DNA from: Panicum virgatum | Taxonomy: Eukaryota > Streptophyta > Magnoliopsida > Poales > Poaceae | NCBI RefSeq assembly: GCF_016808335.1 | Contig: NC_053138.1 | Coordinates: forward strand, 55,830,951 to 55,894,950 | Reading direction: 5' to 3' | DNA length: 64,000 nucleotides | In this document: one piece after another, positions 42,147-55,094 of the stretch | Layout: every line of letters begins with the position of its first letter | Position numbering within the stretch: the first letter of the stretch is position 1 | Made by a program: the position numbers and the translations under genes | The notes under the pieces: generated by a model | What the model saw: only the letters and a program-made list of their open reading frames with translations | What the model was told of the DNA's origin: nothing | The model's database searches: none

Positions 42147-43611
42147 TGGGGAATGAGCAGTACTCACTCCTGGCTGTGATGAGTGAATTGTCAACCGTGC
42201 GGTGTGATTGTGTGCGAGTATCGATGGAGAGTTGCCGTGGAGGAGCTCAGGTCCGGTGGCAGCTGTGGCGTCCACTCCTGGATCGAGGGCGCAAGCAGCG
42301 ACGGATGGCGGGTTTCTTGGTTTGCGCCACAAAACCAAGCTGGCGGACGGCGGTTGAAGACGCCAAGTCTTGGAGGCACGGGCGTCGGGCGGCGTCTCGG
42401 GCCGTCAGAAGGCCGAGGCGGGAACGGTGTCTAGGGCCACGGCGTGGAGGCAGGAATCTTCCCGCGCGTGGAGTTTTGGCGGTTTTCTCAAAACCAGCCA
42501 ACTACCCGAGTTTCGCGGACCCTCCAAAACCGCGGATCGGATCTTCATCGACATGGCGGCATCGCGGAGAAGACTTCATTTCGAAGAAAAAACATCAGCC
42601 GTCAGATGAGATCGTGTACAGGGTTCTGCAGCTCCGAACGGTCTGACCGGTCCCTAGGACCGGTCTGACCGGTCTGGGCGCGGCTGGGGTATTTAAGTCC
42701 CCTCTCACCTGCCCGTGAGAGTCGAGTCTCTTGAGTCCTTTTCTGTTTTCTCCTTTCCCTTCCTCCCGCTCCAGGTTAGAGCCAAGGTCTCCAACGCAAA
42801 GGAGGATTAGGTTATAGCTAATCTCTCTAATCAAGAGGGTGGATGATAGGGTGGTAGGCTCTAGCCTTGTATAGGTGAATTCCTCTGAGATTCATGAATG
42901 AAATCAGTTTAAGATTAACCCTTGTGTGCTGAGTTTTCGTCCTCCCATTCCTCCCTTTTGTTTTTGGGCTCGAATTCTCCTCTTTTTGTGTGTTTTGTGT
43001 TTGAAGGAGACAAGCCCTTGGATTCGTGTTTTGTTGAACTCATTGTGATGATTCTAATCCATCTAGCCTAGTGCCAAACCCCCTGGAATCGCGAGTTCTC
43101 ATGAATTGGAGTTTTTCACGTTCTTGAGTAAACCCCATTCCACTTTGATCTTCCCTCGAATTCTCAAGTTTCTTTAATCTTTTAGGAGAGATCTCTTGGG
43201 GATATGTTCACGGGACAGTTGTGAAGGTATCCACCAAGTTTCGTTGGATTCGGACTTCGTTTGCTCAAGATTCAACATTTGAAGCCTTGTTCATGGGCTC
43301 TCTGGGAGCAACCGGTCTGACTGGTGTCGACCACCGGTCTGACCGGTCCGACCGGTCTGACCGGGGTGCTGCACCGGTCTGACCAGTCCCTGGCTGTGAG
43401 GTTTGTAGATTTTCTCGTTTGCTTACGTGTTTTCTCTCGCTCGTTCCTAGGGTCTATTTGCGTTGGTTTAGCTCTTCCATAGCTATTCCACACTTCACCT
43501 AGAACTCTAGGGGTTGGGTGCGCAATTGGGAGATAGGCCGTACTTTTGCTTCGGCGAAAGTTTTAATCGGCTCCCATTCACCCCCCCTATGGTCGTCTTT
43601 TCGGTCCCTCA
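42147..43611 (+). repeat. 5' LTR of the full-length Copia element
   Basis: 1465 bp against 1547 bp for the 3' LTR. It lacks about 80 bp around the GGCGTC-rich segment (51325-51405 in the 3' copy). Palindrome clusters are at about 42635-42680 and 43305-43385. TATTTAAG at about 42691 is a candidate TATA box. Confidence 0.9.
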
Positions 43612-43675
43612 ATTGGTATCAGAGCTTGGTTAAGGTTTTCATTACCCTAATCGGTTCGAAAACCACTTGGCGACC

Positions 43676-46479
43676 ATGGCAAGTCTTGGGAAGATCCCTG
43701 TGTTTTCCGGTGAGGACTATGCTTATTGGAAGGTTCGCATGCGAGCCTTCTTGCAAAGCATGGGAGCCGAGGTTTGGGATATAACCAAGAACTAGACTTA
43801 CGAGGTGCTTGCCGCTCGGGTCACTCCTCTTCAAGTGACCGAGCACGAGGCTAACGTCAAGGCTATCAATGCTTTATTCGCTAGCGTTTCTCGTGCGGAG
43901 TTCTCACGCGTCCAGGGTTTTCAGGAAGCTCACAAGGTTTGGACGTGTCTTGATAACTATCACGAGGGCACACCTCAGGTTAAGGCCAGGCTTTTCGAGA
44001 CTCACTGGCGTGAATATGAGAATTTCACACAGGGGCCGGGTGAGAGCATTGGTGACATATTCAGTTGGTTTCAATCGATTGTGAACAAAGTCAGTGCTAA
44101 CAGATCTGCTGATGCCCTTGACTACACAGAGCATGAGAAGGCTCTCAAGTTGCTCTACGCACTTGACCGCTCTGTGTGGGATCTCAAGGTGAACACGATC
44201 ATCGAGTCTGCAGGCTATGAGACTCTGACCGTGAATGAGCTCTTCAGTAAGCTCAAGGCCACTGAGGTGGATAACCAGACATGAGACAAGCTCAATGGTG
44301 CCCCTCCTTCCAAGAGCATCACTCTTGTGACTGGCCCAGGTGGATCGAGCTCTAATGCTAACTCTGCTCTTGGTTTCTCTCTTGCCTCTTTGCCTTCTGT
44401 TACAGATGAGCAGTAGGAGACGCTGGGCGACGACGACTTGTGCCTCCTCATCAGTAAGTTCCAGCGTATCTATCACAATAGGCAGAGGAGAAAGAACCCC
44501 GGGTGCTACCACTACGGCGATCCGAACCACTTCGACTGCCCCAAGAAGTCTGGCGGTGGCCAGAACAACAACTTCGACTACTACCGCCACCGCGACCACG
44601 ACGAGGGAGGCTCCAACAAGGAGCGTCGGCGCCACAAGCACCGCAGTCGTGACCGGGACAAGGGAGGGCGCTTTGACAAGGAGTCACTCAAGAAGCGCTT
44701 CCAGTACAAGGCCAAGAAGCAGGAGAAGACTTTCTTGGCAGAGCTCAGCGACCTCGACAAGAGCTCCGACACCGACCGCTCTTCTTCACCGACCTCCGAC
44801 GACGATGACAAGAAGAAGGAGAAGCGGGACAAGGAAGCCACCGGTTTCATCGGCCTTTGCTTGGCGGCCAGTCAGCGCAAGAGTTTCTGCACCATGGCAG
44901 GTGAGGCAAATGGTGCTCGTGCTTCTCCAAGTGGACATGCTACACTGACGGACGATGACTCTTCTCCTAGATTCGAGAGTGATTCAGAGGTAAACTCCAC
45001 TATCGACCTGCTTGATACTGAGGTTAGGGAGTTGTACGCCGCTCTCGACAATCAGAAAAGGCTGGTTAAGGAAGCAGCTAGAGAGCGTAAGCGGCTTAGG
45101 GATGAGTTGGCTTGTTCTACAGAGAAATCTGGTGAGGATGAGTGCGCTGGCTGCATATCTCACATGAATTATCTTGTTGCTCTCAGTGCCAAGCATGATG
45201 AGAATGTTGTGAACTTGGATGTTGCCAAGACTTCGCTTGCTGACGTGTCTCACGAGCTAGCCAAGGCCAAGCATGAGCTTGAATTGGCCAAGGACGCTCC
45301 TATTGTTAGTGATGTACTTGAATGTGATGAGTGCCCCATCTTTAAGTCTGATCTAGCTTCTTTGCAGTCTAAGTTTGCTGCTGTTGTGTGTGAGCTAGAG
45401 GAGCTTAGGTCTAGGCCTGTTCTGCTTGGTGCTTGTAAGCTTTGTCCCACGCTTAGGTCGGAGCTAGATGAGAAGAATGCTTTGATTAAGTCTTTAGGGA
45501 AGACTAAGATCGAGGAGTCTAGCCCACCTAATAATTGTGTTGTTTGCCCTGGTTTGATTTCTGATTTGGATGATCTTGCGGTAGAGAAAGCCAACTTGGA
45601 GAATGAGAACACATATCTTAGGGTGATTCTTAGTTGGGTTTCGCTAGTGAGCCGCAGTTGGGCATGATGATCAAGCAGTTTAAGCGTGGTGACGGGTTTG
45701 GGGTCGGTTACACCTACACAAAGTCAGACTTTAACATGATGTATGGTAAGATCGGCAAGGCTGCTGGAGTTCCAAGTGCTCTAAACACTGCTAGTACGAG
45801 CACGCAGCCTTCGCTTGTTGACCCCATGGATGGTGTGCTTAAAGAACCATCAAAAGCACCTCCACAGAAGCAGGTTTGGGTTCCAAAGCCCAATGAGCTG
45901 AGGAATCCCCTCGATACGCTCCCTGCTGCCGCAGCCCAGGTTGCCCAAAAGAAGGGGGCTGCTCCTCCCCGTCCAAAGGCAAGGCCTCCACCTCCCAAGA
46001 GAGAGGTGAGGTACCACTGCGAGTACTGTGACAGAGATGGTCACCTGGAGGAGTTTTGCTTCAGTAGGAAGCGGGCTGTGAGGCGTGAGCAGGAGAGACG
46101 TAACTCGGACATATACTCTGCTCGGGTGCATGGTCCTCCTTGGCATGGTGATAGGCAAGATGCTAGGGCACGCCGTGTAGGTGGAGGACAGGGAGACGGT
46201 GGTGCTTACCGTGCTCCAGCGAGTAGTCACTTTGCCGGTCGTGCTCCTGGTCGTCCTCAGTACGGCTATGGACCACGGGACCGAGGCTTTGGAGGAGGTT
46301 ACGATGCACCACACTTTCCTCGCGGTGGTGGTCATCAGCCTCGTGGTAGACGGGACGGGGGATACGTTTTGCCTGATTTTGCTAACCCTTATGTAGAGCA
46401 AATGGCTCGACACTGGTTTGCTTCACACTTTGCTAACCTCAGCGTTGAGACATTTGCTCACCCTTTGTCTCACTACTGA
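43676..46479 (+). pseudogene. Copia gag, two zinc motifs, nonsense-mutated
   Basis: From ATG 43676 one frame continues to 45667 with stops at 43793, 44282 and 44415, then shifts into 45634-46479. The N-terminus has F-S-G-E-D-Y-A-Y-W-K, then a UBN2-type region. The first knuckle C-Y-H-Y-G-D-P-N-H-F-D-C lacks the second Cys and is shortened. Next come a highly charged Arg/Asp/Lys segment, a long coiled-coil region (about 45000-45640), Q-V-W-V-P-K-P and a canonical C-E-Y-C-D-R-D-G-H-L-E-E-F-C motif, then Gly/Arg/Tyr-rich sequence. The large gag with a coiled coil is a Sirevirus trait. Confidence 0.85.
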
Positions 46480-49400
46480 TGTGCAGGTTGGAGGCTTAGA
46501 GAACAGGTGGATCATGGACTCCAGTTGTTCGCGCCATATGACCGGGAATGACAAATGGTTCTCCAGCCTCACCCCAATGCGCTCAAAGGAGTACATTGTG
46601 TTCGGGGACAATGGAAAAGGAAGGATACGTGGAATTGACGCTGTTCGTGTTTCTGATCGCTTTACCCTGAGAGAAGTTGCTTTGGTTTCAAACCTTGGGT
46701 TCAATTTGCTCTCTGTTTCGCAACTTCTTGATGAGGGGTTTGAAGTTCGCTTCAAGGAGAGTTGTTCTCGTGTTTTAGATTCCAGGGGAGATTTGGTTTG
46801 CCGGATTTTACCTCGCGGTCGGATTTTCTTGGTTGACTTCTCTGGAACTTCTCTTGGTCCTCCTTGTTGCTTGGTGGCTGGTCCTTCTTCTAACTTGTGG
46901 AAGTGACATAGGAGACTTGGACATTTGAGCTTTGACTTGTTGTCGAGACTTAGCTCACTTGGCCTAATCCGAGAATTGCCCAAATTGAAGTTTGAGAAGG
47001 ATCTTGTTTGCCATCCGTGTCGCCACGGGAAGATGGTTGCCACCTCCCATCCGCCTGTTAATCAAGTGATGACCACTCACCCTGGAGAGTTGCTACATAT
47101 GAACACTATTGGTCCTTCTCGGGTGATGTCTGTTGGTGGGAAGTGGTACGTTCTTGTGATCGTGGATGACTTTTCTCGCTATTCTTGGGTCTTTTTCATG
47201 AGAACCAAGGATGAGGCTTTCGAGTTTGTTCGAGACTTGATCTTGAGGTTGAAAAACGAGCTACCCCAGGCCATGAGAGCGATTCGCAGTGACAATGGCA
47301 CAGAATTCAAAAATGCTCATTTTGACACCTTTTGCCGTGATCAAGGTCTTGAACACCAGTACTCTTCCCCCTACACTCCACAGCAGAATGGAGTTGTAGA
47401 ACGAAAGAATCGGACGTTGGTTGAGATGGCTAGGACGATGCTCGATGAGCATAGGACTCCTAGAAAGTACTAGGCTAAGGCAGTTAACACCACTTGTTAT
47501 GTGTCCAATCGTATTTTCTTGCGTGCTTTCATGCACAAGACTTCTTATGAGTTGTGATTTGGACGCCAGCCCCGTGTTGACCGTCTCAAAGTTTTCGGTT
47601 GTCGGTGTTTTGTGCTAAAGGAAGGAAATCTTGATAAGTTTGAGTCTCGATCGTCTGACGGCATTTTTATCAGTTATGCTTCTCACTCTAGAGCTTACCG
47701 TGTGCTGATTATTGATACTAACATCGTCAGAGAGACTTGTGAAGTCACTTTCGACGAGACTGCACCGTGCAATTCTTCTATCTTTGAGGTTGCAGGAGAT
47801 GATGAGCTCGTCACCCCCATCTTTGAAGATGAGGAGGAAGAAGCTGCGGAGAGTGATGCTGAGGCTACCACGCATGTTGTGGACCCAGCCGCCTCCGCCA
47901 CGAGCTCGGACGATGATGACAGCCCCGACCCGACTACATCGACTTCCCGGGGCACGATCGAGCAGGTGGCTCAGCCTTCCCCAGCTGCACCTGAGGAGAC
48001 ACCAGCTTTGGTTGAGGAGGAGGCGACTTCGACAAGGGAAGCACCGCGACACATTCAGTGTCGTCATTCACCTCAACAGATGCTAGGTGACCTCAACGAG
48101 CGAGTCACACGGTCTAAGGTAACAAGTATCGCTGGCTTTGCTCATTCAGTGTTTGTTGCCTCTTTCGAGCCCAAAGATGTTGGAGACGCACTTTCTGACT
48201 CCAATTGGGTCAATGCCATGCATGAGGAACTCGAAAATTTTGAAAGGAATCAGGTTTGGGTTATGGTTGAGCCTCCGCCTGCTTGTAACCCCATTGGAAC
48301 TAAGTGGGTTTTCAAGAACAAGCAAGGTGAAGATGGGTTGGTAGTGCGGAACAAGGCTCGAATTGTAGCCCAGGGGTTTTGCCAAAAGGAAGGGATAGAT
48401 TATGAGGAAACTTTTGCCCCGGTAGCACGCTTAGAAGCGATTCGAATCTTTCTTACATTTGCTGCTTCCAAGGGTTTTAAAGTTTTCCAAATGGATGTGA
48501 AATCTGCCTTCTTGAATGGTTTTATTGAAGATATGTGAAACAACCCCCTGGTTTTGAAAATCCCAAGTTTCCAAACCGAGTTTACAAACTACAGAAAGCT
48601 CTTTACGGTTTGAAACAGGCGCCTAGAGCTTGGTACGATAGACTTAAACACTTCTTGCTTGCTCAAGGTTTTAAAATGGGATGTGTTGATAAAACTTTGT
48701 TCCTCATGCGCTCTGGCTCTGACTTTTTGTTGGTTCAGATTTACGTAGATGATATCATCTTTGGTGGCTCTTCTCACGCTCTTGTCTCCAAGTTTTCTGA
48801 GCAAATGTCCAGGGAGTTCGAGATGAGCATGATGGGTGAGCTGCAGTTCTTCCTTGGGCTGCAGATCAAGCAAACTCCTTAGGGCACGTTCGTCCATCAA
48901 GCCAAGTATACCAAGGACTTGCTGCGGAAGTTCGACATGAGTGACTTGTCTCCTCAGCCGACTCCGATCAGCACATCGACGGTGCTTGATGCGGACTTGG
49001 ATGGCGAGGCGGTGGACCAGAAGGAGTACAGGAGCATGATTGGCTCTCTCCTGTACCTGACGGTGACCCGACCGGACATTCAATTCGGGTCGGCCTCTGT
49101 GCGCGATATCAGGCTTTGCCGCACACCTCCCACAAGCAAGTGGTGAAACGCATCTTCGGGTACCTCAAGTTCACTCCTGAATTCGGTCTTTGGTATTCTG
49201 CGGATTCATCTCTTGTTTTGGTTGGTTTTTCGGATGCCGATTTTGGTGGGTGTCGGCTGGATCGCAAGTCAACTTCCGGCACCTGTAACTTTCTCGATAC
49301 ATCATTGGTTTCGTGGTCCTCTCGCAAGCAAGCTAGTGTAGGGCTTTCTTCCACAGAAGCCGAATACGTTGCCGCTGCTAGCTGCTGCTCTCAGATTCTT

Positions 49401-49685
49401 TTGATGAAACAAACCTTGCAGGATTATGGGTTGAGTTTTGGTAGGGTTTCCATTTTTGTAGACAACATGTCCGCCATTAGCATTGCAAAGAATCATGTCC
49501 TACACTCCAGAACAAAACACATAGATATCCGGTTCCACTTCCTGCGAGATAACCATGAGAGAGGCCACATAGACATGATCCATGTCCCTTCAGAGAGGCA
49601 AACCGCAGATATCCTCACCAAACCACTTGAGCAGGACACATTTGCTCGCTTGCGAGGGGAGCTTGGGGTTTGTTACCCCTTTTGA
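46480..49685 (+). pseudogene. Copia pol: protease, integrase, RT, RNase H, decayed
   Basis: Protease active site at 46517-46525 reads D-S-S in place of D-S-G. Integrase has C-H-P-C zinc ligands, then V-D-D-F-S-R (about 47164), S-D-N-G (about 47286) and V-V-E-R-K-N (about 47395), i.e. the DDE triad. RT has K-A-R-I-V-A-Q-G-F and Y-V-D-D (48742-48753). RNase H has S-S-T-E-A-E-Y (about 49350) and the T-K-H-I-D-I-R segment. Stops at 46904, 47471, 47555 and 48880, and frameshifts at about 48536 and 49100, inactivate it. Several stops are TGG-to-TGA or TGG-to-TAG changes. Confidence 0.88.
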
Positions 49686-51054
49686 TCGCTGACTTCTCTT
49701 TGGTTAGCTTTTTGTAGGTCTTTGTTTTTGTTTCTCTTCGCTTTCTAGCTTCTGATAGATGCATTTGCATTATACATGTTTGCATTTCGCATTGCTTCAC
49801 TACACTGGCATTCTTGTATACACTGTTATGATCCTCTAGTGCTTGCTAGTGTAGTTTCTTAGACTTGAACATGTATAGCTTGCTCTTCAGTATATGTCAT
49901 ATCAACTGAGTTAAGCTATTTTGATTTGAAAATCTAAAAACATGATCACCCTGTCTTGGCTACTGGCATGTTAGGTTGTATTGATACGCTTTGCTATCCT
50001 ATTCATGCTAGTGTGGCTTTTAATCTTTGACATGAGCTAAAATTGTTAAAATTATTTAATATATGTCTGAAATGGAATGAAAAGATCCAGGTGGGATTGC
50101 TTGTCGCACTGATCGAGCTTTCGGGACGACTCACATAACACTAGTGAGAACCCGGGCAAGGCTGTGCATGACTGAAGCGAGTGCCTTAAGCTTCTGACTG
50201 CACTTGGCATAGGCTTGGTCTCGCTGCTAAGTATAGCAGGACAAGCTTTCAACCCCTGGCAGAATCACTTGCTTGATATAACCTGTTAATTTTTCGTTCA
50301 AATGCAAGTTTTGAGATGCAGAATTGATTCATGATAAAATATATTGGCTGCTTTGGATCACCTTGTATGAGTTTGGTAAGCACTGCTTTCTTTCTCCTAC
50401 TTGCTGTTGCTAGATCATGGGTGATGCTTTTATTTTTGCTAAACTGAACTTGCTAGTTGTAGACTTGATTGATATACCCTATTGAGCTAGATTCAGTTCC
50501 TGTTTATGAAGCACACATGCCTGTCACTAGATGATCGTATCTTTGTATGCCTGAATGTTTCACTTACACCCTCTGCACGACATTCATTGCATAGCATGAT
50601 TTCAGGGGAGGTTTAGGCATATTTTAGGCTTGATGTGTGCATGTGCCAACAAGTTGGAGAATTTTTGGGAGAAGTGATCGAACAAGGGGGAGACTTGAGA
50701 CTTGTTTGAGTTTTGAAAAACTTGTTGCGCACAGGGCTTTGAGAGTGCATACATGTGGTGAGAGTTGCACTGGTAAGGGGGAAATGCAAGCTCCTGGTTT
50801 TCCATTTGCTTCTTGCATGACTGCGTCGAGCTTTGCCTCTGTCTTTGAGGAGTCATGTTTTGGATTTTGATCAATTGCGTCGAGCCGTTGCCCTTGTCTT
50901 AGGGAATCGATCTTTCCTTGACTAAGTGACTGTTCTTGCCTTTCTGAGCTTTTTGTCACTTGCTTGAGTTCTTCACTTTCTTCTTGCCACTTTTTATTTT
51001 TCACTTCTCTGGTTACAGATGGTGAGTTGACAATGCACTCATCAAGTGGGAGAT
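49686..51054 (+). mobile_element. Non-coding 3' interior of the full-length Copia element
   Basis: 1.37 kb between the RNase H stop and the 3' LTR. It contains repeated GCTTGCT-type motifs and three purine tracts (ACAAGGGGGAGA, GGTAAGGGGGAAA, CAAGTGGGAGAT). The last abuts the LTR and is the probable polypurine tract. No env-like frame is seen. Confidence 0.75.
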
Positions 51055-52601
51055 TGAGGAATGAGCAGTACTCACTCCTGGCTGTGATGAGTGAATTGTC
51101 AATCGTGAGGTGTGATCGTGTGCTTGGTCTTTGGTTGCAGGTACATGGGCGTCGAGTGGCGACGGAGAGTTGCCGTGGAGGAGCTCAGGTCGGGCGGCGG
51201 CTGTGGCGTAAACTCCTGGATCGAGGGCGCAAGCAGCGACGGATGGCGGGTTTCTTGGTTTGCACCACAAAACCAAGCTGGCGAACGGCGGTTGAAGACG
51301 CCAAGTCGTGGAGGCACGGGCGTCGGTCTCGGGACTGGCGGAGGAACGGGCGTCGACGGCGTCTAGGGCCTCGCTACGGGCGAGGAGGTGACTGGCGTCG
51401 GGCGGCGTCTAGGGCCGTCAGAAGGCCGAGGCGGGAACGGCGTCTAGGGCCATGGCGTGGAGGCAGGAATCTTCCCGCGCGTGGAGTTTTGGCGGTTTTC
51501 TCAAAACCGGCCACCTACCCGGGTTTCGCGGACCCTCCAAAACCGCGGATCGGATCTTCATCGATGTGGCGGCATCGCGGAGAAGACTTCATTTCGAAGA
51601 AATAACCTCAGCCGTCAGATGAGATCGTGTATAGGTTCTGCAGCTCCGACCGGTCTGACCGGTCTGGGCGCGGCTGGGGTATTTAAGTCCCCTCTCACCT
51701 GCCCGTGGGAGTCGAGTCTCTTGAGTCCTTTTCTGTTTTCTCCTTCCCCTTCCTCCTGCTACAGGTTAGGGCCAAGGTCTCCAACGCAAAGGAGGATTAG
51801 GTTATAGCTAATCTCTCTAATCAAGAGGGTGGATGATAGGGTGGTAGGCTCTAGCCTTGTATAGGTGAATTCCTCTGAGATTCATGAATGAAATCGGTTT
51901 AAGATTCACCCTTGTGTGCTGAGTTTTCGTCCTCCCCTTCCTCCCTTGTGTTTTTGGGCTCGAATTCTCCTCTTTTGGTGTGTTTTATGGTTGAAGGAGA
52001 CAAGCCCTTGGATTCGTGTTTTGCTGAACTCGTTGTGACGATTCTAATCCATCTAGCCTAGTGCCAAACCCCCTGGAATCACGAGTTCTCACGAATTGCA
52101 GTTTTTCACGTTCTTGAGTAAACCCCAATCCACTTTGATCTTCCCTCGAATTCTCAAGTTCCTTTAATCTTTTGGGAGAGATCTCTTGGGGATATGTTCA
52201 CGGGACAGTTGTGAAGATATCCTCCAAGTTTCGTTGGATTTGGATTTCGTTTGCTCAAGATTCAACATTTGAAGCCTTGTTCACGGGCTCTCTGGGAGCA
52301 ACCGGTCTGACCGGTGTCGACCACCGGTCTGACCAGTCCGACCGGTCTGACCGGGGTGCTGCACCGGTCTGACCGGTCCCTGGCTGTGAGGTTTGCTGAT
52401 TTTCTCGTTCGCTTCCGTGTTTTCTCTCGCTCGTTCCTATGGTCTATTTGCGTTGGTTTAGCTCTTCCATAGCTATTCCACATTTCACTTAGAACTCTAG
52501 GGGTTGGGTGCGCAATTGGAAGATAGGCCGTACTTTTGCTTCGGCGAAAGTTTTAATCGGCTACCATTCACTCCCCCTCTGGTCGCCTTTTCGGTCCCTC
52601 A
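51055..52601 (+). repeat. 3' LTR of the full-length Copia element
   Basis: TG...CA ends. Longer than the 5' LTR by an extra GC-rich segment and by a differing stretch near 51120, but lacking one ACCGGTC-type unit near 51650. The size difference shows repeat-mediated change since insertion. Confidence 0.88.
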
Positions 52602-52781
52602 CAAGTCCCTGACTTCAGTATGCTATCCTTAGACTTTCAGGATCAAGGCAGCACACAGCATAAACTAAGTCCCTGATTGGCCGACTTCGCTTCCTACTGG
52701 CCAATCTCCGAAAAGAATAATTTGTACAGATAAGATTCCAATAAGCAATCATTCTTCAACGCTTCTTGATCACATCGAGGT

Positions 52782-53011
52782 CTGAATTTTCCTGGTCCAA
52801 AACATGTGATTTTCGCTGTGTCTTAATTCCACACCAGCCAACAACCCGGTCCACTCTTGCTTCCAACCTCCCCATATTGCCACATCTATAAGTAGCCCTT
52901 GATGCCTCACTGTTCAGCACACACACAATCACACAACAAAGACTATCATCAGTGACTAGTACGTCTTCAGTTCTTCCCTAATCAGTGTCAACCGACTTGC
53001 TTGTTGCCACG
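52782..53011 (+). promoter_or_regulatory. Promoter and 5' UTR of PR10 copy 7
   Basis: The conserved CTGAATTTTCCTGGTCC block with ACATGTGA is present, and TATAAG is at 52887-52892. The Copia 3' LTR ends only about 180 bp upstream of this block, so LTR regulatory sequence could influence this copy. Confidence 0.75.
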
Positions 53012-53580
53012 ATGGTTGTCGGCAAAGTCACACTCGAGTACCCGGTGGCCGTATCAGTCGAGCTGCTATGGAAGGTGGCGTTCTCCGGCGACGTGTCCAT
53101 CTTCACCAAGGCCTGCGTCGGCATGATTGACGCCGTGGAGGCCGACGGCGACGGCGGGCCCGGGACCGTCACCACCATGAAGCTCAACCCTGGTAGGTAT
53201 CAAGCGGGCCGAGAACAAGGCGCACTGCGTCGTGTCGCCAGTACTCGCCTGAATCTCTCTTGTTTCTGGTTGCAGCGGTGGGCGACGCGAAGGTGTTCAA
53301 GACCCGGCTCTTGTCACGTGATGCGGCGGCACGTGTGGTGAAGTCAGAGATGGTGGTGGAGGGCAGCGAGCTGTCCGTGCAGTTCAAGTCGCAGGTATCC
53401 GAGGTGAAGGTGGTGCTGGCCGGCGAGGGTGCCAGCGTGGTGCACATGACGGTGGAGTACGAGCTGGTGGACGGCGCGCTGCTGCCGCCAGAGGAGGAGG
53501 CCAGGATCGGGCAGGGCTACCTCGGCCTCATCAAGAAGGTGGAGGAGTACCTCGTTGCGCACCCCACCGAGTTCGCCTAA
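53012..53580 (+). CDS. PR10: PR10 / Bet v 1-family protein, copy 7
   Basis: Exons 53012-53192 and 53276-53580 with an 83-nt phase-1 intron encode 161 residues. Specific changes are Ala for Val at 44, Leu for Pro at 108 and Leu for Arg at 124. The P-loop G-D-G-G-P-G-T and the C-terminal helix are intact. The core promoter is complete, but the upstream unit has been pushed about 10.5 kb away by the Copia insertion. It is the intact PR10 copy nearest to CSLD4. Cytosolic ligand-binding and defence roles are inferred from the family. Confidence 0.93.
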
Positions 53581-55094
53581 AGCTACCTACCATTATGCAT
53601 CGTCGTGGCGATGGGGCCAGAGAAATCCGTGTTAAATAATGATGGTGATCATGCCATGAGTGTGTTCTTGATTTGAAAATCGGAATAATGAGAGGAAGTG
53701 ATCCTCTGCTTGGTCGGTTGATTGTGCTTGTGGTTGTGGGGAAACAATAGTTTCAGTTTTTGTGATAACAGTATATGTTCTACTGTTGTGTTTGGGTTCA
53801 CTGTTCAGTGCTCATAAGGGGCAATTTGTTTTAAGGATAAAGGCACATTATGCAGGTTTTCAGTCTCTTGTTGGGAGATTGTTGAGTATCTATCTACATA
53901 AGAAATCAGAATTCATTTACTGTTCTTTGATAACCTCTTAGTGGTGGGCAAAAAGTCCAAACACCATAATTTAAAGAGAATTGATTTCACAGAAGCTTTA
54001 CAGTACGTTTTGGTAAAAAAAATAAAAAATTGAGGCATTAGATTCACTGATATTATTTTGATTTCCAACATTCTGTTCGTTGTATTATTATATATCTAGT
54101 TGTAAGTGTTTATTGTCTTAATGGGTAGCTAGTAGCAACTAAGCTAAAATAATATAATAACTTTATGTTCCCCTTTGACTATGATTTCATCAAATTTACT
54201 GTTACTATCATAGTCGTTGACATACGTACTGTTGTCTTTTTTGTATCGATGCCTTTTTGTTTTTGAACGAGGTTGCAATTCACAAGGTTTTCAGAAATTT
54301 GGTTTGAAACTGTAAATGGATAACCCTTGTATTAATAATAAACTGTGATCAAAGATTGATTGATCTTCTAAGAGCTGGAATTGACCCAATGTACACAGTT
54401 GTACATAAACACTGCAAATCATATGAAACTGCTTTATTATTTTTGACCAATTCTGACCATCTGATTGTTAACTGAACATTACAATCTGCTCAATTCAGAT
54501 AGTGTTCTTTTGACCAACCTACTGTAATACTGCTCCCAGAATTTTTACATCAGATTTGCTACTGAAAAAATCAACAGAAGATGGACGAGAAGGAAATACA
54601 GTTGTTGCGAGACAAAAAGGACCCCCGTCAGGCATCCAAAACTATATTCCCTCCGGTCATAAAATGTAAACAGAAAATGTTGTTTTAAAAAAATTACCGG
54701 TCAAACTTTTTGTAACTTTGACCGTCTATATAAAAACCCTGTGGATTGATCATATAGATTATGCTACAACAAAAAAAAACCACTTTCTTAATGTTTAAGA
54801 ACATTTATTCAAAATGCCATACTCTAATTGAAATTACTGACATGTAAAAAAAGGAGTAACAGAACTCTATGCTGGCTCATCTCATTTCCCCCCTATGTAT
54901 CTCTGTATTAAGAAGAAGAAAGTGTAGCACTTCTACGAATCGGCGAGACGTGCTGGTCGCTCAGCCCAAAGTTCAAACCGGTTTGGCTCAAGTCATGTGT
55001 AAACCTGATTCCTGACCTTGAAAAACAAAATCCACCTCTACAGATGTCTGAACTTGCCGTCCTCGTCAGCTTTGCGGCGTCGAATACTCAAAAG
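53581..55094. other. Spacer after PR10 copy 7
   Basis: 53581-53850 is the PR10 3' flank. 54060-54240 matches the 2090-2230 spacer. About 54646-54856 has CCCTCCGGTCATAAAATG on the left and AAAAAAGGAGTA on the right, a degenerate Stowaway-like MITE. 54860-55094 is unclassified. No gene. Confidence 0.5.

Larger units (their letters stand above)
42147..52601 (+). mobile_element. Full-length but decayed Copia element (Sirevirus-like)
   Basis: Flanked by CAAGT (42142-42146 and 52602-52606). It interrupts the upstream region of PR10 copy 7. LTRs are 42147-43611 and 51055-52601. A primer-binding site for tRNA-iMet is at 43615. Domain order gag-protease-integrase-RT-RNase H is Copia. The long gag with coiled coil, repeated purine tracts before the 3' LTR (50683, 50775, 51045) and clusters of the ACCGGTCTGACCGGT palindrome in the LTRs fit Sireviruses. 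Many stops and several frameshifts make it inactive. Confidence 0.92.
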
